Shown here: positions 1-55,520 of the stretch, piece after piece
Numbering within the stretch: the stretch's first letter is position 1
How the letters are laid out: every line of letters starts with the position of its first letter
Source: Lytechinus pictus
Taxonomy: Eukaryota > Echinodermata > Echinoidea > Temnopleuroida > Toxopneustidae
Assembly: GCF_037042905.1 (NCBI RefSeq)
Contig: NC_087262.1
Span: 9,193,001-9,257,000 of the forward strand
Direction of reading: 5' to 3'
Length of the DNA stretch: 64,000 bases
Program-made: the position numbers and the translations under genes
The notes under the pieces: generated by a model
The model's database searches: none
Told to the model about the DNA's origin: nothing
What the model saw: only the letters and a program-made list of their open reading frames with translations

Positions 1-560
1 TGAGAATGCTTGCAATCATAATACTATATACTTTTATTTCTTTGCAAATATTTTGTTATCAATATTATAAATAGAGACAAAAATATATTATAACTTTTAG
101 TAGGCATATAGGCCTGTTAGAAGAATACATCGTCAAAATGCTGCATCATGGTTACAGATCCAGGAACTGTAACTGGCTTATGCTGGTGCAGAAATAAGCA
201 TTTTATGTTTTTGCCTTATAAAGATGACATGTACTATTGATATAAATAGGCTACAGGACCTGTTTCAGTCACATTTTCAATGTTTAGATTTGAACACGGG
301 AAGTGCAATGTCATGAATGAAAACGAAAGTAGAGGCTGGTTGGGATAACATTTATGGGTTATCCCCTAAGCATTAGGACATTGACCTAAAGTACACCTGT
401 GTACATTTCTGTTGCAATGGCAGTGATTTTTCATTTTGAAAACTTAGCCACAAGTTTGGAAATTACCCAAAATGTTGACAAATTGTCACCATTGCCTTCT
501 ATGAATAATAATGAAAAAGTTTTATCTGCAATTTGGCATGATTCAGAACATGATTTTATA

Positions 561-891
561 GGGGCCTGGTGGTGAGACTATCATGTCCAATGAGCATTGA
601 ATGCCTATTGCAGAATGCAATGCTTTGTAAGGGTCTGTTGATTAGACTATCCAATCCAGTGAGCATTCACAGCTGAATGATATGCACATATAAACTAAAG
701 CAACAAAAACAACATTGTTTATAAGCATGAGCATACTGCAGAAATCTTTTGGTTTTGAATGGGTCTGGTGATTAATCTATTCAATCCGGTCATCATTGTG
801 TATGAGCACGAAGGCATTATGCAGAATGTTTTGGTTTTGAAGGGGGTCTGGCAATTAGACTATCCAATCCAGTGAGTATTGTTTATAAGCT
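561..891. repeat. Degenerate tandem repeat, four units
   Basis: Units start near 561, 630, 763 and 845 with GGGTCTGGTGATTAGACTAT followed by CCAATCCAGTGAG. Two share a TTTATAAGC segment and several share GCAGAAT...TTTTGGTTTTGAA. Unit length varies from about 70 to 130 bp. Confidence 0.7.
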
Positions 892-899
892 AGCAGCTC

Positions 900-1600
900 T
901 GCTCATCGTAGTCATATGTCATGTGTACACGGAACGCACCAGAGACTCGCAGCTCCAGCCAAAACTCAATACTTTCGTCACCGAGGCATGACTCCTCTGC
1001 ATTTGTGATTACACTCTTCTCTCTCATTAGTCGATAAGTGAGGTTCTTCAACTAAGCGAGGCTTCCCTGGCGCTCTTCTCTCGATTAAAAGCTTTGGAAT
1101 GTCATCTGGAATTTCATTCTTCTCAAATTGGCCACAAAGCGAGCTCGAACTCAGATGACTGAATAAGCCTTTTTGCTCTTACCTGCGAGTGGAAAATTAT
1201 TGTTGCCGGATTATATCTGAATAAATTGAAAGATAAGCTGCTTATCCAGCGATTTGTGTCTTTATGTTTTCAAAATTAACAGAGAATCACTTGGAAGCTT
1301 TTAGACGTTACAAATGTTCCAAGATAAATTAAACTTTACTGCTTTCGCTGAATACCAATACTTTCCATCATCATCGAGCAAACCAAAGAGTCAAGCAATA
1401 TTTCATATCCACTTTTCAGAAGCAATATTTGATGGTGCGGGAAGCAATATAGTGTTCATATTGTTGCAATAAGAGTTCATCTGCAGAATAATGCTTGTTT
1501 AGATAATTTTTCGTCACTTTGTGTTGATATTCGAGGAGTTAAGTTGGATCAGCCAAGTGTAATACCAGACACAATCATGCGTGGGCAAATATTGTGAGTA
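900..1600 (+). promoter_or_regulatory. Weak candidate MELK promoter / 5' non-coding exon
   Basis: The stretch 920-1170 has more CpG than its surroundings (ACGGAACGC, TTCGTCACCGAGG, AAGCGAGGC, GGCGCTC, AAGCGAGCTCG). A donor-like GTGAGT occurs at about 1592 (AATATTGTGAGT), usable with the acceptor at 6513. No TATA box or initiator could be fixed. This is inference only. Confidence 0.2.
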
Positions 1601-2290
1601 TTTCATCAAGTTTTGATTGTTAATTTATACTTCTGATTTGATTTATTTTTTTTCTTCTACATAACAATATAATATGGTTACATAAATAAAATAAAAAGAC
1701 ATTTTGATAATAAATCAAAAATAGATATCAATGAATATAAAATCACTTGAGATGGATTGTCATTGCCAGCAAAAAAATGCTTGAAAATATGACAAACCAA
1801 AACATATATTAAATATATAATATATATAGGATATAATATTTAAAGAAAAAAAACCACTCGCTATAATATACAATCATGAAGAAAATCAATGATGTTGGTG
1901 AAAATGATGATGATGATGATGGAAATTGAATAGTGGCTATCCTAAATGTATCAGAATGGGTATTCTTGTTTTCAAACCTAATCATCTGTCCATAGCTTTA
2001 GCAAGAGAATATTGACTATGATCATGAGCATGATGTTAATTTTCCTAATGGCATTCATTCTGGTTTCAAACAAATAAAATACTTGAATATTTCAATATTC
2101 GAATGACACGTTGAATGAACGTTTGTGTCCAGTTCGTTTAATATAGGCAGCTTTCTGCATTAAAAAAATAAACAAATCAAATACATTTACCATCCAACAC
2201 TCCTATCCTACCGTCACATTAAAGATATTTTACCTAATTGTTAATCTTTTTTTTTAAATTGAATCGAGGAGAAAAATACATTTGAAATAT

Positions 2291-2574
2291 CTGGGCCCTG
2301 TCTTACAAAGAGTTACAATTGATCTGATCAATCGCAACTATGGACGGCCAGCAACGTCAACATGTATTATGCATGTTTGTTCAAAATATTTTCTGTTGTT
2401 CTATGATGTATATTTATGCATTCATTTTTTTCTTGAAAATTCACTGTGCTTCTCTTTGTTTAACAAAGGACATTGTGCCAATCTCCTGTAGAAAAAAATT
2501 ATGACACTGATGGATTTCCAATAGAGTTACGATTGATTGGATCAATCTTAAATCTTTTGTAAGATGGGGCCCTG
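2291..2574. mobile_element. Palindromic MITE, GGGCCC...TTACAAAGAGTTACGATTGAT family, copy a
   Basis: Starts CTGGGCCCTGTCTTACAAAG and ends with the complement (CTTTTGTAAGATGGGGCCCTG), with subterminal ATTGATCNGATCAATC on both sides. The interior shares CAAAGGACATTNTGC with copies at 35931 and 41339. No coding capacity. Confidence 0.85.
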
Positions 2575-2981
2575 ATCCCAATGAGAGTTGGCACACTGTG
2601 TTGATCAGTTCATTAACCCTTTAAGTCTTTAATTCTTTATGATGATGACAGGAAGATAAAATAAAATAATTCCCTAAAATGGTTTCTGACTAAACACATC
2701 ATAAAAGGGGTTTTAATCAAAATGTCAATTCTAAGTGGGTCTTCTGAGAAACTGCGTGATGTTTATGGTTTAAGTGAGATCAGTGACGTCAAGAATTTTT
2801 TTCCAGAGCGTGGTGTTGTAGAGGATTAATTGGATTAGTAGGGAAAATAAATAGTGAGAAAATTCTTAATCCTCGTGAGTGAGATTTGTAAATAAGAGAT
2901 TGCAGGATTAAGATATTCAGAATTAGTGATAATTCAGTTATGTATATCATTCAGATTCTGTAAAGATGTGGATTCTTTAAA

Positions 2982-3062
2982 ATATAATAATAATAATAAT
3001 AATAAACAGTTCTTGTATAGCGCATATCACAATTATGAATAATGTCTCTATGTGCTTCCAAA
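2982..3062. repeat. (ATA)n plus SINE-tail fragment
   Basis: An ATA run followed by TTGTATAGCGCATATCACAA, a tail motif also seen at about 16955 and in SINE tails near 42190. No tRNA-like head is present. Confidence 0.5.
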
Positions 3063-3182
3063 TACACATACATGTAGTTGATTTTTTTTAAGACTATGAT
3101 TTCAGCATAAAACCACAGTGTTTCATTAAAACCAACTGCAATATGACATTACAATATTTTTACTATAGAAATTGTAGTGTTA

Positions 3183-3325
3183 GAATATACACCACCAGTG
3201 TTCATAGGAACCACTCAAAATAATTTAAACCTGTGTTAGATTTACTGCGTAATATACATGTAGATAAACACAAAATATGATAACACGTTCTCTGTTGTTA
3301 TTTTAACACTGTTTGGTGTAATTAT
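3183..3325. repeat. Weak AT-rich palindromic element
   Basis: ATACACCACCAGTGTT at the left is roughly complementary to AACACTGTTTGGTGTAAT at the right. Probably a decayed MITE. Confidence 0.4.
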
Positions 3326-3935
3326 GTTTGACAGGATCTAATTACAGTGATGTCCTCCTCTCAAACTATATGTAGATCAGAATATATTTTTTCAATGAAA
3401 TTGATTTTTTTTTCTTTTGAGAAGGTTTAAGCCAAAAAACCTACATTGTGTGGAAAATGATGGTATTTTATGAGTTCAAATATATTAGCCAAGGCACTAA
3501 TCTTAGTGTCCTACTACTATCATCATTACGCTCTATAATGTTACCATCAGTAGCCTTGATTAAGTATATATGTTCATAGGATCTCGAAAGTGATAGCAAC
3601 AATTTGGACAAAATTCAGGTTTCATAGTTCAACTAATCTAGATTTGTAGACCATTAGAGAAGGTTCCTTTGAGTACTTTATTGACCTTTGCATTTTTTTA
3701 AATCATCATCTTAAAAAGTTTATATATTGTGGTATTGCATCTTCGTAAACAACATTTATGGATTCAGCCTTCAATAGACGGAGTATTAACAGCTTGGCTG
3801 TGGTTTAAGATATCAAGCTCTATGAGTACTGAGCTTGTGTAATTTTCTTATATCTTTATGAAAGATTATTCATTTTCAATATTTGAATTTATTGTAGGCT
3901 GAAATTAGAAATCACATTCATTTTGTGAGAGAAAC

Positions 3936-4178
3936 TACACACAGTAAAAACTTTGTTTAAAGGTTTTGATTGTACAAGTCTGTTCACAATACGAACCTTA
4001 CAATAATAGTTTAAACAGTTTAAAACAAGTGTTTATTATCTTAAACAACAAAGTTTGTTTTTTAATAATTCTCAATAAATAAAGTGTGGTTGTGTAAACT
4101 GTTAAAAAAACTTTCATTATAAGGTTCATAGAGTAAACTGTGTTGTATAATTTTTAAACAATGTTTTTGCTGTGTAGA
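3936..4178. mobile_element. AT-rich palindromic MITE, CACAGTAAAAAC type
   Basis: Ends are CACACAGTAAAAACTTTGTT and its complement (AACAATGTTTTTGCTGTGTAG). Internal GTTTAAACAGTTTAAAAC stretches give multiple hairpins. It resembles the elements at 63468 and 63782 in both ends and interior. Confidence 0.75.
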
Positions 4179-5798
4179 CTTTGAGGGCTACGTTTTGCAG
4201 CTTACATGTACAATTTACATTCAAACAAAAATCGGGTCCCAAATTTTTGCAGGTTTTTTTCACTCTTTGTATAAAATCCATTCTCAAGATTGTAATTTGC
4301 TCTTCATAATAAATTTAGCATTCTAATTAAACAACAACGAGATATAAGATGAATATTTTTTAAAAAAAATTGTTACATCACAGAAATAGGTTGCCAAATC
4401 TTATTCATTAAAACAAAAAATTGTCAAAATTTGAATGGAATATTATTCCGTGATAATAAATGGTTTTAATCTTGACGTATGCTTAAGTTCTAGAATTTGA
4501 GTGAGAATTCATAAATGGCTTTAAATATAAAGAACCCAAGTATATCTTATGCAACGATTGTTTTCCCACTTAAATAAGCTTTTAATAATCTTAATTTAAT
4601 GATTTAAAGAGACTAATTGATAAAGAACAAGCTCCACTTCCTGTCTTAGTATTTGTTTCCATGATGGCATGTACGTTACGTGGTTGTCATGGTAATAAGT
4701 TATTTCCACTTGCCATGTGTTCATCGTACTTTAATGCTTCCAAGGTCAAACATGGTGTAAGGTTACAAAATACCTTCAAAGACCATGAAATCAAAGAATA
4801 TGATTAAAAAATATTTTCTCATACAGTCCCACCCACATTGTATGACGTCGTCATTTCAATCAAAATCCCCAGACCGATAAACCGTAGCCGGTTTTTAAAA
4901 CCAATTGTTGCAAGGGTTGAATGAGGCGAGGTGAGTTGGTTGATTGATTTTGTTTTGGATGGCTCCCGGGCAAGGGTGTGTGCAGTTCAATAGAATTTTT
5001 TATGAATGAATGATATTCATCCATTCATTTACCCGATGTTCCTTTTTATGAAAGTCGGACGTCATGCTTTTTCAAGTGAGGCACAGTACTATAGAGACAT
5101 CAAAATTGGGTGGGATATTTGAAATATGTAATGAACATACATGGAGTACATAGCTGCATTATGTGGCAAAAATGTATGAATGGCTTTATAGTTAAAGATT
5201 TCAAGAGCACTTTTGTAGATTTGTGAGCAACATATAAATGCAGCTTAAAGCTAAATTACAGTAGTTGCAGTAAAACACTAATTTTGTGAGAAAGTCTGTA
5301 AAACCAAGGTTAAGTATGACTATATCACCGTGGATCTAGATCTGGTACAGTTACATAAACTGAACTTTGTGAAATCATAAAATCTAAGCTGAAATACGAT
5401 CACACTGAAGATCGCCAACACAGATAGGCACACGTGGGACAGTGTATTATTATTGCTGGAATAAAGACCCGACGGAAGTGACCAAATCCGCGCTTATTTT
5501 GCTTATTTCTCAGCAATTACACAATTTCTTCCAGAATCCTTTGGCACATATATTTTATTCATACAAACAGACACTTGGGTGGTCATTATATTAGATTCTG
5601 TAAAAAGTCATTTTGAGATCGTTACCAGAACTGGAATTTACCTATGTGCATGTTGTGCTGGTATAGAAAAGTGCTTGTAACCTTGTAATACAGTGGGATT
5701 TTTAAGCATATGATGAGAAAAAACCAAATACATATATGTTTCAGGGCCTCTTGAGAAAACAGCATATTCCTGATTGCTGAAAGAGCTACCATCATAAA

Positions 5799-5826
5799 AT
5801 CATGGAGCTATTAGTAGCTCCATGAT
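5799..5826. repeat. Perfect 12-bp hairpin
   Basis: ATCATGGAGCTA, loop TTAG, TAGCTCCATGAT. No T-run follows, and no function is apparent. Confidence 0.7.
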
Positions 5827-6559
5827 AAAATAGAACAAATAGAAAGTAATGATACATCATTTTTGAAGGGGCTGAGTTTACATACAGACCACTATTTATG
5901 TAAATTTGTTGAGTTAGCTAAAGAGCAATCACAATCGATTTCTATTTTAATAGATTTTAAGTGGTAAATCATCAAATTGATTAGATTTTTAGGAAATTTG
6001 CTGAAAATCGTGTACAAAATGCAGGTCAATGAAAATATACAACTTTAAAAATTGGAGATTTACATTAAATTTCTGTTGTCTCCCCCACCCCTCTCATGAT
6101 CACCCCCCCCCCCTTGCTCTGGCTCTCTTTCTCTCTATGCTACCTCTCATCCAAATATAGAATTGTTTCCTTATACATGTATCTTTCTACATATGTTTTT
6201 ATCACGTTTTACATCTATTTATGAATAATTGTTTCATTGCCCTGATATTTTAATTTTATCTCACATCAGGACAACAGAGATTAAATTTCTAGTTTTGAGT
6301 TTTGCTATTTTGCTTCTGTGCGATCACTGAATCTGGGTATAGTATCTTGGAACCATATAGGCATATCTCCTGTATGTTTTCATATCGACTGAATTTTTTA
6401 TGTCACGCGATGATTGATATTCATGCCGATAACCAAGCCCACCTTCTCAATCAGTTGTATTTTTAGCCATTGCATCGCTAATAATAGTTCTGTTGTTTAT
6501 CTTGTGATCACAGATTGAAACCGCCTGAAATAGCGCTGAACGGCGTGCGGCAGACCGCC

Positions 6560-49380
<42,821 letters not shown>

Positions 49381-49417
49381 CGCCCTCTCCAGGCCGCCCT
49401 ACAAAGTAAGAATATTT

Positions 49418-50245
49418 GTCAGCTGCCTAGATGGACATGGTTGGAATCAGAAGTAAACTCCTAAAGAGTGACATCTGGGAGTATAAATGCATACTGTGTC
49501 AAACCATCCTGGAACACTCAAGACTCTAGCGTCCTCTCCAGGCCGCTCTACAAAGTAAGGATATTTGTCAGCTGCCTAGATGGACATGGTTGGAATCAGA
49601 AGAAAACTCCTCAAGGGTGAGATCTGGGAGTATAAATGCATACTGTCTCAAACCATCCTAGAACACTTGAGACTCAAGCGCCCTCTCCAGGCCGCCCTAC
49701 AAAGTAAGAAGGTCTGTCAACTGCTGAGATAGACATGGGTGGAATCAGGAGAAAACACCTCAAGGGTGATACGTGGGAGTATAGGCGCATGTGACAAAAC
49801 CATCCTGGAACACTCTAGACTCTAGCGCCCTCTCCAGGCTGCCCTACAAAGTAAGGTCTGTCAACTGCTGAGATAGAAATGGGTGGAATCAGGAGAAAAC
49901 ACCTCAAGGGTGATACGTGGGAGTATAGGCGCATGTGACAAAACCATCCTGGAACACTCTAGACTCTAGCGCCCTCTCCAGGCCGCCCTACAAAGTAAGG
50001 ATATTTGTCAACTGCCTAGATGGATATGGTTGGAATCAGAAGAAAATTCCTCAAAAGGTGAGATCTGGGAGTATAAATGCATACTGTCTCAAACCATCCT
50101 AGAACAATTGAGACTCTAGCGCCCTCTCCAGGCCGCCCCACAAATTAAGGCTGTCTGTCAGCTGCCCAGATGGACATGGTTGGAATCAGAAGAAACCATC
50201 TGTCGAGACAATTGCGCCCCCTGTTGGCTGCCCTACAAATAAAGG
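49418..50245 (+). repeat. Six tandem degenerate copies of the MELK terminal exon and 3' UTR start
   Basis: Copies begin at about 49418, 49567, 49716, 49860, 50007 and 50157 (spacing 144-150 bp); the seventh, founding unit is the real exon end (about 49267-49417). Each matches the coding segment MDMVGIRR...LEHSRL plus stop and the first 37 nt of UTR (GCGCCCTCTCCAGGCCGCCC). Two subtypes are visible: copies 3 and 4 keep GATACGTGGGAGTA like the real exon, while 1, 2 and 5 have ATCTGGGAGTATAAATGCAT. Copy 2 has lost the terminal TAG (now AAG), copies 3 and 4 carry a premature TGA, copy 5 is frameshifted, and copy 6 is internally deleted. They are non-coding relics in the UTR unless transcript data show otherwise. 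Confidence 0.93.
50238..50243 (+). terminator. Candidate MELK polyadenylation signal AATAAA
   Basis: First canonical AATAAA after the stop codon. It lies in the last, truncated array copy, where the CAAAGTAAGG of other copies is altered to CAAATAAAGG. T-rich or GT-containing sequence (TGTGTCATGG) follows within about 40 nt. The cleavage site is not known. Confidence 0.5.
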
Positions 50246-51246
50246 AATCCTCTACTGTACATTCATGGCCTATCATCATTGTGTCATGGATCAATGTGCT
50301 GGTTGAGCTTTCTGCTTATACGAAGGTGACCTGAGAGCCAACATCTTCAAGGGACTTGATGCTGAGGATAAACAACTTGGTTTCAACCTCTGGTTATTGG
50401 TTTGCTTCCCCGTCTCCGATTTATCACCAAAGCTGACTGAAAACTCGCTAATTTTGTATGGTGGTTGAGAGAATGGCCATATGAGTTCAAAAGTTAAACT
50501 TGACTTCGTAGATGAAGATGCAGCCATAGTTCAACCAAGTATGGTAGATGTCAAAATTGATCCGACTTCAACAATAATACATGTAGGTCCTGAATATAAC
50601 TCTTTTTAACATGCGTCTGCGACAGGCCAATAATTATCAAGTGCCATTGTAATCAAATCTAGTATTTTATCAGTGATATATCTCATTGAGGAATGTTATG
50701 TATTTATGATGATGAGTGACATTGTTCTTTGCAGCAAATGGTCTTATGTTTTATCTATTTTCGTGGTGAATTGGTATGATAGGAATTTGCGCTGTTGATC
50801 AGCTCTGGGTTAAAGGATATTTTGGGGGTTTCCAAGTTGGAAAATTGTGGTAGGAAGTGCTGTTGGAATCTATTGATGGTGAATTCATGAAAGGGTTTTT
50901 TTTTTTCAGGAAATATTGGATGTAGAAAATATTGCAACTTGTACATCCCACCTATCCTGTGCTTTTGAAATTCATTATGCAATTTAAAAACAGTCATTTC
51001 TGTCTTTTAACAATCCTTTTTAATAGTGATTATATGAGATTATGTTATATATTGATATAAATTGTCATTCTTAAAAAAAAAATGACAGATACAGGTGGGT
51101 TAAGTAACTCATTTAGATTTTATGCAATTTTTTTTCAAATCAAAGGTTGTTCCTGATAACATGGCAAAATTATGTTAGGTCTGCCCAGCAAAGACAATCA
51201 TTTCCAGATTTTACTCGAAAGAAAAACAAAACAAAACCCTGGCATT

Positions 51247-51400
51247 CATTTCATGAAAGGATTTGTCAGACATTTTATCCGACAAGTCCTATGTTATCCA
51301 ACAGTTACCATGGTAACAGTGCTTCTCAGCCAATCAAACATAAGGAAAGTGGTCGGATCCGACAACTTAGTTGGACAAAAATAGGTTGAAGAAATGCTCC
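51247..51400. mobile_element. Short MITE with GTTACCATGGTAAC core, copy 2
   Basis: TTTCATGAAAGGATTTGTCA, CAACAGTTACCATGGTAACA, CTTCTCAGCCAATCAAACAT and GTTGAAGAAATGCTCCC follow the order of 7305-7428. Confidence 0.75.
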
Positions 51401-52282
51401 CTTGACGTCAAGTGTCACTATGGCTTGTATTCTTTAAAGAGGTTCCAATTATACCATGATAAATAGCCATGGGCTAGACAGATTTTGTGAACATAATTGT
51501 GCTTATTTGATTGCATACATTAGAAAAGTCCAATTATAAATGCACGCTTTTGGCAAATTCATGCTTGAATGAAGCACGATAATACAAGAAATCTGCATAG
51601 TCCGTGATCCAATTAAAACGTCTTTTGAGAATACGGGCCTTTGCGGACTGTCTCTCTGTAACACTCCCACACTGATTCCCAAGTATACTGGTATTTTATT
51701 TTTTAATTGATAAACATTGGTTAAGCAGCTTGCCTCCAGTTCCTCAAGAAAACTTGTTTTTCAGAAGAAAAAAATGAGTCACAATGATTAAGTAATTTCA
51801 ATTTTCATACAATTCACAGTAAAATTTGTAATACTTGCCATTATGATATTTCATCATAATATGCTACAGTTGTAGACAAACCAGGAAAATCCTTTAAAGT
51901 TATCATTTGTATATTACATGGTTAATATATGTACAGTACAACCATGAATCCGGTAAGATATGAACATCAACATCATCATGTATGTTTTGATTTCCATATG
52001 TTTTCAGAAAAAGCAACTAGTAACTAAAGTTGAAGCATGAAGTATAGCCCATGAATTGATTAAATGTCTTTTAGAGTAAAAGTTGGCTTGAGAAATTAAC
52101 AAAGGATACATGGCTTATGTAGGATATTTAGAAATTGTGTGGAGAGTTAATTGGATTTGCTTCCAATAGAAATTCAAGCTCTTGAACGTTTTTGATGCAC
52201 CAACCATGAATAGACAAAAGGTCTATTGCTTGGAACTTTATACTGTTGTATTGATCAAACAGTCGTTGGTATACAACTTATT

Positions 52283-52593
52283 GGCCTGTATTCTGAAGTC
52301 AGGTTTAAGTTAAACTCAGGTTTAAAGTTGTGGTTTAAGTATGGTGAGCCAATTGTTACATACATCACTAAAAGTAGAGATATCATACTTCAGCTCATTT
52401 GGCTCTCAAATCATTCATAATTGTCTAGGAAGTATATATAGATTATTGTCTTCACCATCGATGAATCAGGAAAGAGCACAGTAAACATAAGAAACGTACA
52501 ACTTAATAAAAAAATTGATACTTTTGGCTTCCCATACTTAAACCACAACTTTAAACCTGAGTTTAAGTTAAACCCGACTTCAGAATACGGGCC
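52283..52593. mobile_element. MITE with ~60-bp terminal inverted repeats
   Basis: The left arm GGCCTGTATTCTGAAGTCAG, GTTTAAGTTAAACTCAGGTT, TAAAGTTGTGGTTTAAGTAT is almost perfectly complemented by the right arm from 52533 to 52593. The interior (about 190 bp) has no ORF. Confidence 0.92.
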
Positions 52594-52637
52594 ATTGAGT
52601 TTAAGTATTGTTAGAGAAAAGGATTACATTGTGAAAG

Positions 52638-52810
52638 AGAGAGAGAGAGTTCATTGAAATAGAGGGGACAAAATTGAAAGTAAAAGAGAGATGTGTGAGA
52701 GGGGAGAGAGAGAGGGGGGATTTAGAGATAGAATGAGAGAGAGAGAGAGAGAAGGAAGGGGTGAACTGTTGGGGTGGAGAGGGGGTGAGAGAGAGAGAGA
52801 GTGGGGAGGG
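52638..52810 (+). repeat. GA-rich low-complexity tract
   Basis: GAGAGAGA runs with interspersed GGGG. Confidence 0.9.
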
Positions 52811-55231
52811 CAGGGAGAGAAGGAGTTATTTTGAATTTTAGTAGAGAAGAGAGATAAAGATAATGAGAATAGAAATATTTCTGTAGTTGCAATAACAAAG
52901 CAGGCCTTTTATTATACATTGACTTCAGGAAGGCGGTTTTTAAATTCATCAATGAACAAAAGTATATATATATATATATTTCAATGAAATTCATCATTTT
53001 ACGAAATATTTTTATCATGCTTTCGTGATCGTATGTATATATGACCTTGTGCGGTATTCTTAGTTCATTTGCATGTGGATTTCTGTACAGTTTTTATTAC
53101 TTACTGTGATAATTGTGGTGTCTGTAATATTCTTTATTCAGAAGAAAAGAAGACATCTTGTTTTTTTATATATATATATTTAACAGGGGTGTGCAAAGTG
53201 ATTATCCGATGATGATGAAGAAGAAGAGGTCGGTGAGAGCGATGATTTATTTTCATTATTTTTATTATTGTGCGGCTGCAAGGGGACCAAGTTTAACCCA
53301 AAAAGAGGTCAAGATTTATTTGTGGTGCAATGCCTAGAAATCTATCGGAACGTATTTGGGTCGCACCGAAAACTAGCGTACGTATACACTAGCCTATAGC
53401 ACTCTACTAAACCAATAGGATCACGCCTACTCTTCTCTTCCTACGGCTTAAGTAGCATTCTTCATTCAAAGTCAAAGTTTCCTTCTCTCTTTTACATCGA
53501 TGTTAATGTCACTCAAAATTGTAGTTGGCACATACAATGTTTTGTTTTCATACATTTGAGTTTGTGATTCGATGTGTAGGTTTTTTTTTTAAATGCTCAA
53601 AAATGTTCTTTGATTTGCATCATAGTGAGTTTTTTTATCATTTTCTGATTTATATGCCTCTTGCCAGTAAGAGGAAATGGTTTGTGTTGTGATAATAGCA
53701 AGGTGCATTGTGGGTAATTAGAAATTATTTTAAAGATGTCATTCATTTCATTCAAGCCATCACGATGCGGGTGTCACAGACACAGTAACTTTCAAACTTA
53801 TTCTTTCTCTTTCCTCTTTTTTTTTTTCCCTCATTAATTTACTAGACTTTTTTAAACTGTTGATATTCACAATGTCTATATTGCTGCAAGTTCAAAACTA
53901 ATCTTTCTTTTGTTTTTCGTCATTGATCAACTTGGCTTTTTTAGACTGTTAATATCCATTGAACACTCTTTTTAAGCACTATCTAAATATCTGTTTCAAT
54001 TTTAATCCGTTCCAATCCCAGTAAATATTCCACAGATATATGGGCCGTGATACAATTGACGACAACTTAGACAGAAAATCATGGAATTTTATCAAGTCCG
54101 CTTGAAATGCACATTAAGATTTGATTTTGAACTTATTTTAAGGTGAAATTGTTAACTACTTCGAATTCTGTCCCAAAGGTCCCCATTACAAAAGTAACTA
54201 ATTGTGCGGACTTGAAATAATAGTGATTATGGGATAGCTTTTTGAAATGAGAAGTCATAGGGCAGTCTAGTCTTCATTAATGTGAAAAGTTAGTGTGAGA
54301 AAGAGAGGGAGAGAGAGAAAAAGAATGATATTACAGTCTGAAAGTAAATTGTATCACTTTTGAGATGCATATTAGTGCATAACTTATCAGTGGTGTCGGG
54401 AGGTAGATGAAAGGAAAGCAGTTTGACCCCTCTCCGTTTTGGTACTTTTTATCAGATTTTATATTTCTCTTTCATCCTACTTAGTTGATCGATTTCAACT
54501 TATAAAATCATTATTTTCTCATTCCCTTTTCTTTCTTTTAAATTCAAATATTGACTTATTTAATTTTTTTGGTTCAATCTGCTGCTATTTATTGTTGCCA
54601 ATAATGGATTTATTTCTTTCAAAGTGAATGTATAAATTGCGGGTTATTGTGAATATATAAGTTAACAAAATTATTTTATTCCTTTGAAGTATTATTTACC
54701 CCTTCATTGCAAGCAAATGCCTTGAGTTATTTTTAAGTCTTCATATGTGTACATTGAGTGGGGAAAATTGTATTCTATATTGCATCATGATTAAACAATC
54801 AAACTTTAATCATAACTTAACTTTAAGTTATTGATTCATTGTGATATATTTATAACATAAACTATGATACGAAAACAGTTATCGCAATTAAATACATATA
54901 GGCTATTGTATTTGATATCAACACAGTAGTATATACTCGGTCTATAATGATATTTAGGTCAACTTGCAGCTATGAAAGAATGTTAGACTTATCAGAAATA
55001 ACCAAATTTGTAGAAAAAAATATTTACTGCATATGAAGGGCTGAAATATACCCTGGTAATTTGAAGCATTTTGTGATTGGTGTAAAACTGCTCATTTATG
55101 CGAAAATCGATTATTCGATTATGTCTCAATTAGGTGATCATTAATAATGGACAAATATAGATGTCATCCATTGGCTTCAAGCGATTTTAGAGCATATCAG
55201 AGGTGGTATAATGTATTAAAGCTAAGTTATT

Positions 55232-55520
55232 CCTGGGCCCCATCACACAAAGGTTAGTGATTAATCGCTAGATGAAATGGCCTATCAAGATCACCGTTGC
55301 ATGCATATTTTGCTCAGTAGACTGACTGGGAACCAATCAGAATCGTTCTTTAAAATAAGGGATTAGTCGCTAACTTTATGTCACGGGGCCCTGGGGATGT
55401 AACACAAAGAGGTACGATTGATATTTACATTCGATTGTAATTTTAAGTACATGATTCCCATAGATTTATAGTTACAATTAATTGTACGATCGATTATATC
55501 TTTTGTGTTGCCGGGCCAAG
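55232..55520. mobile_element. Two adjacent palindromic elements
   Basis: First: CCTGGGCCCCATCACACAAA ... TTATGTCACGGGGCCCTGG (55232-55395). Second: CTGGGGATGTAACACAAAGA ... TCTTTTGTGTTGCCGGGCC (about 55390-55518), with internal TACGATTGAT / ATTGTACGATCG. Confidence 0.75.

Larger units (their letters stand above)
1..6513. other. Upstream sequence without a recognisable coding gene
   Basis: No open reading frame here resembles a protein family. It holds a degenerate tandem repeat (561-891), a mildly CpG-enriched stretch (about 900-1600), AT-rich low-complexity DNA, a palindromic element (2291-2574), a SINE-tail fragment (2982-3062), palindromic AT-rich elements (3183-3325, 3936-4178) and a short perfect hairpin (5799-5826). 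The MELK promoter and 5' non-coding exon(s) should lie here or further upstream. Confidence 0.6.
49381..50260 (+). other. MELK: Probable MELK 3' UTR
   Basis: Sequence from the stop codon to just past the first canonical AATAAA (50238-50243). Nearly all of it is the tandem array of terminal-exon copies. I see no earlier AATAAA. Whether the mature transcript ends here is inferred. Confidence 0.55.

Noticed and set aside
49418..50220. Copies of the last exon as alternative terminal exons
   Set aside because: A CCTAG before ATGGACATGG resembles an acceptor, but joining it to exon 13 (phase 2) puts the copy out of frame with an early stop, and pyrimidine context is poor.
50291..50527. 78-codon minus-strand ORF downstream of MELK
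   Set aside because: No recognisable family, no codon evidence and no context beyond chance openness.
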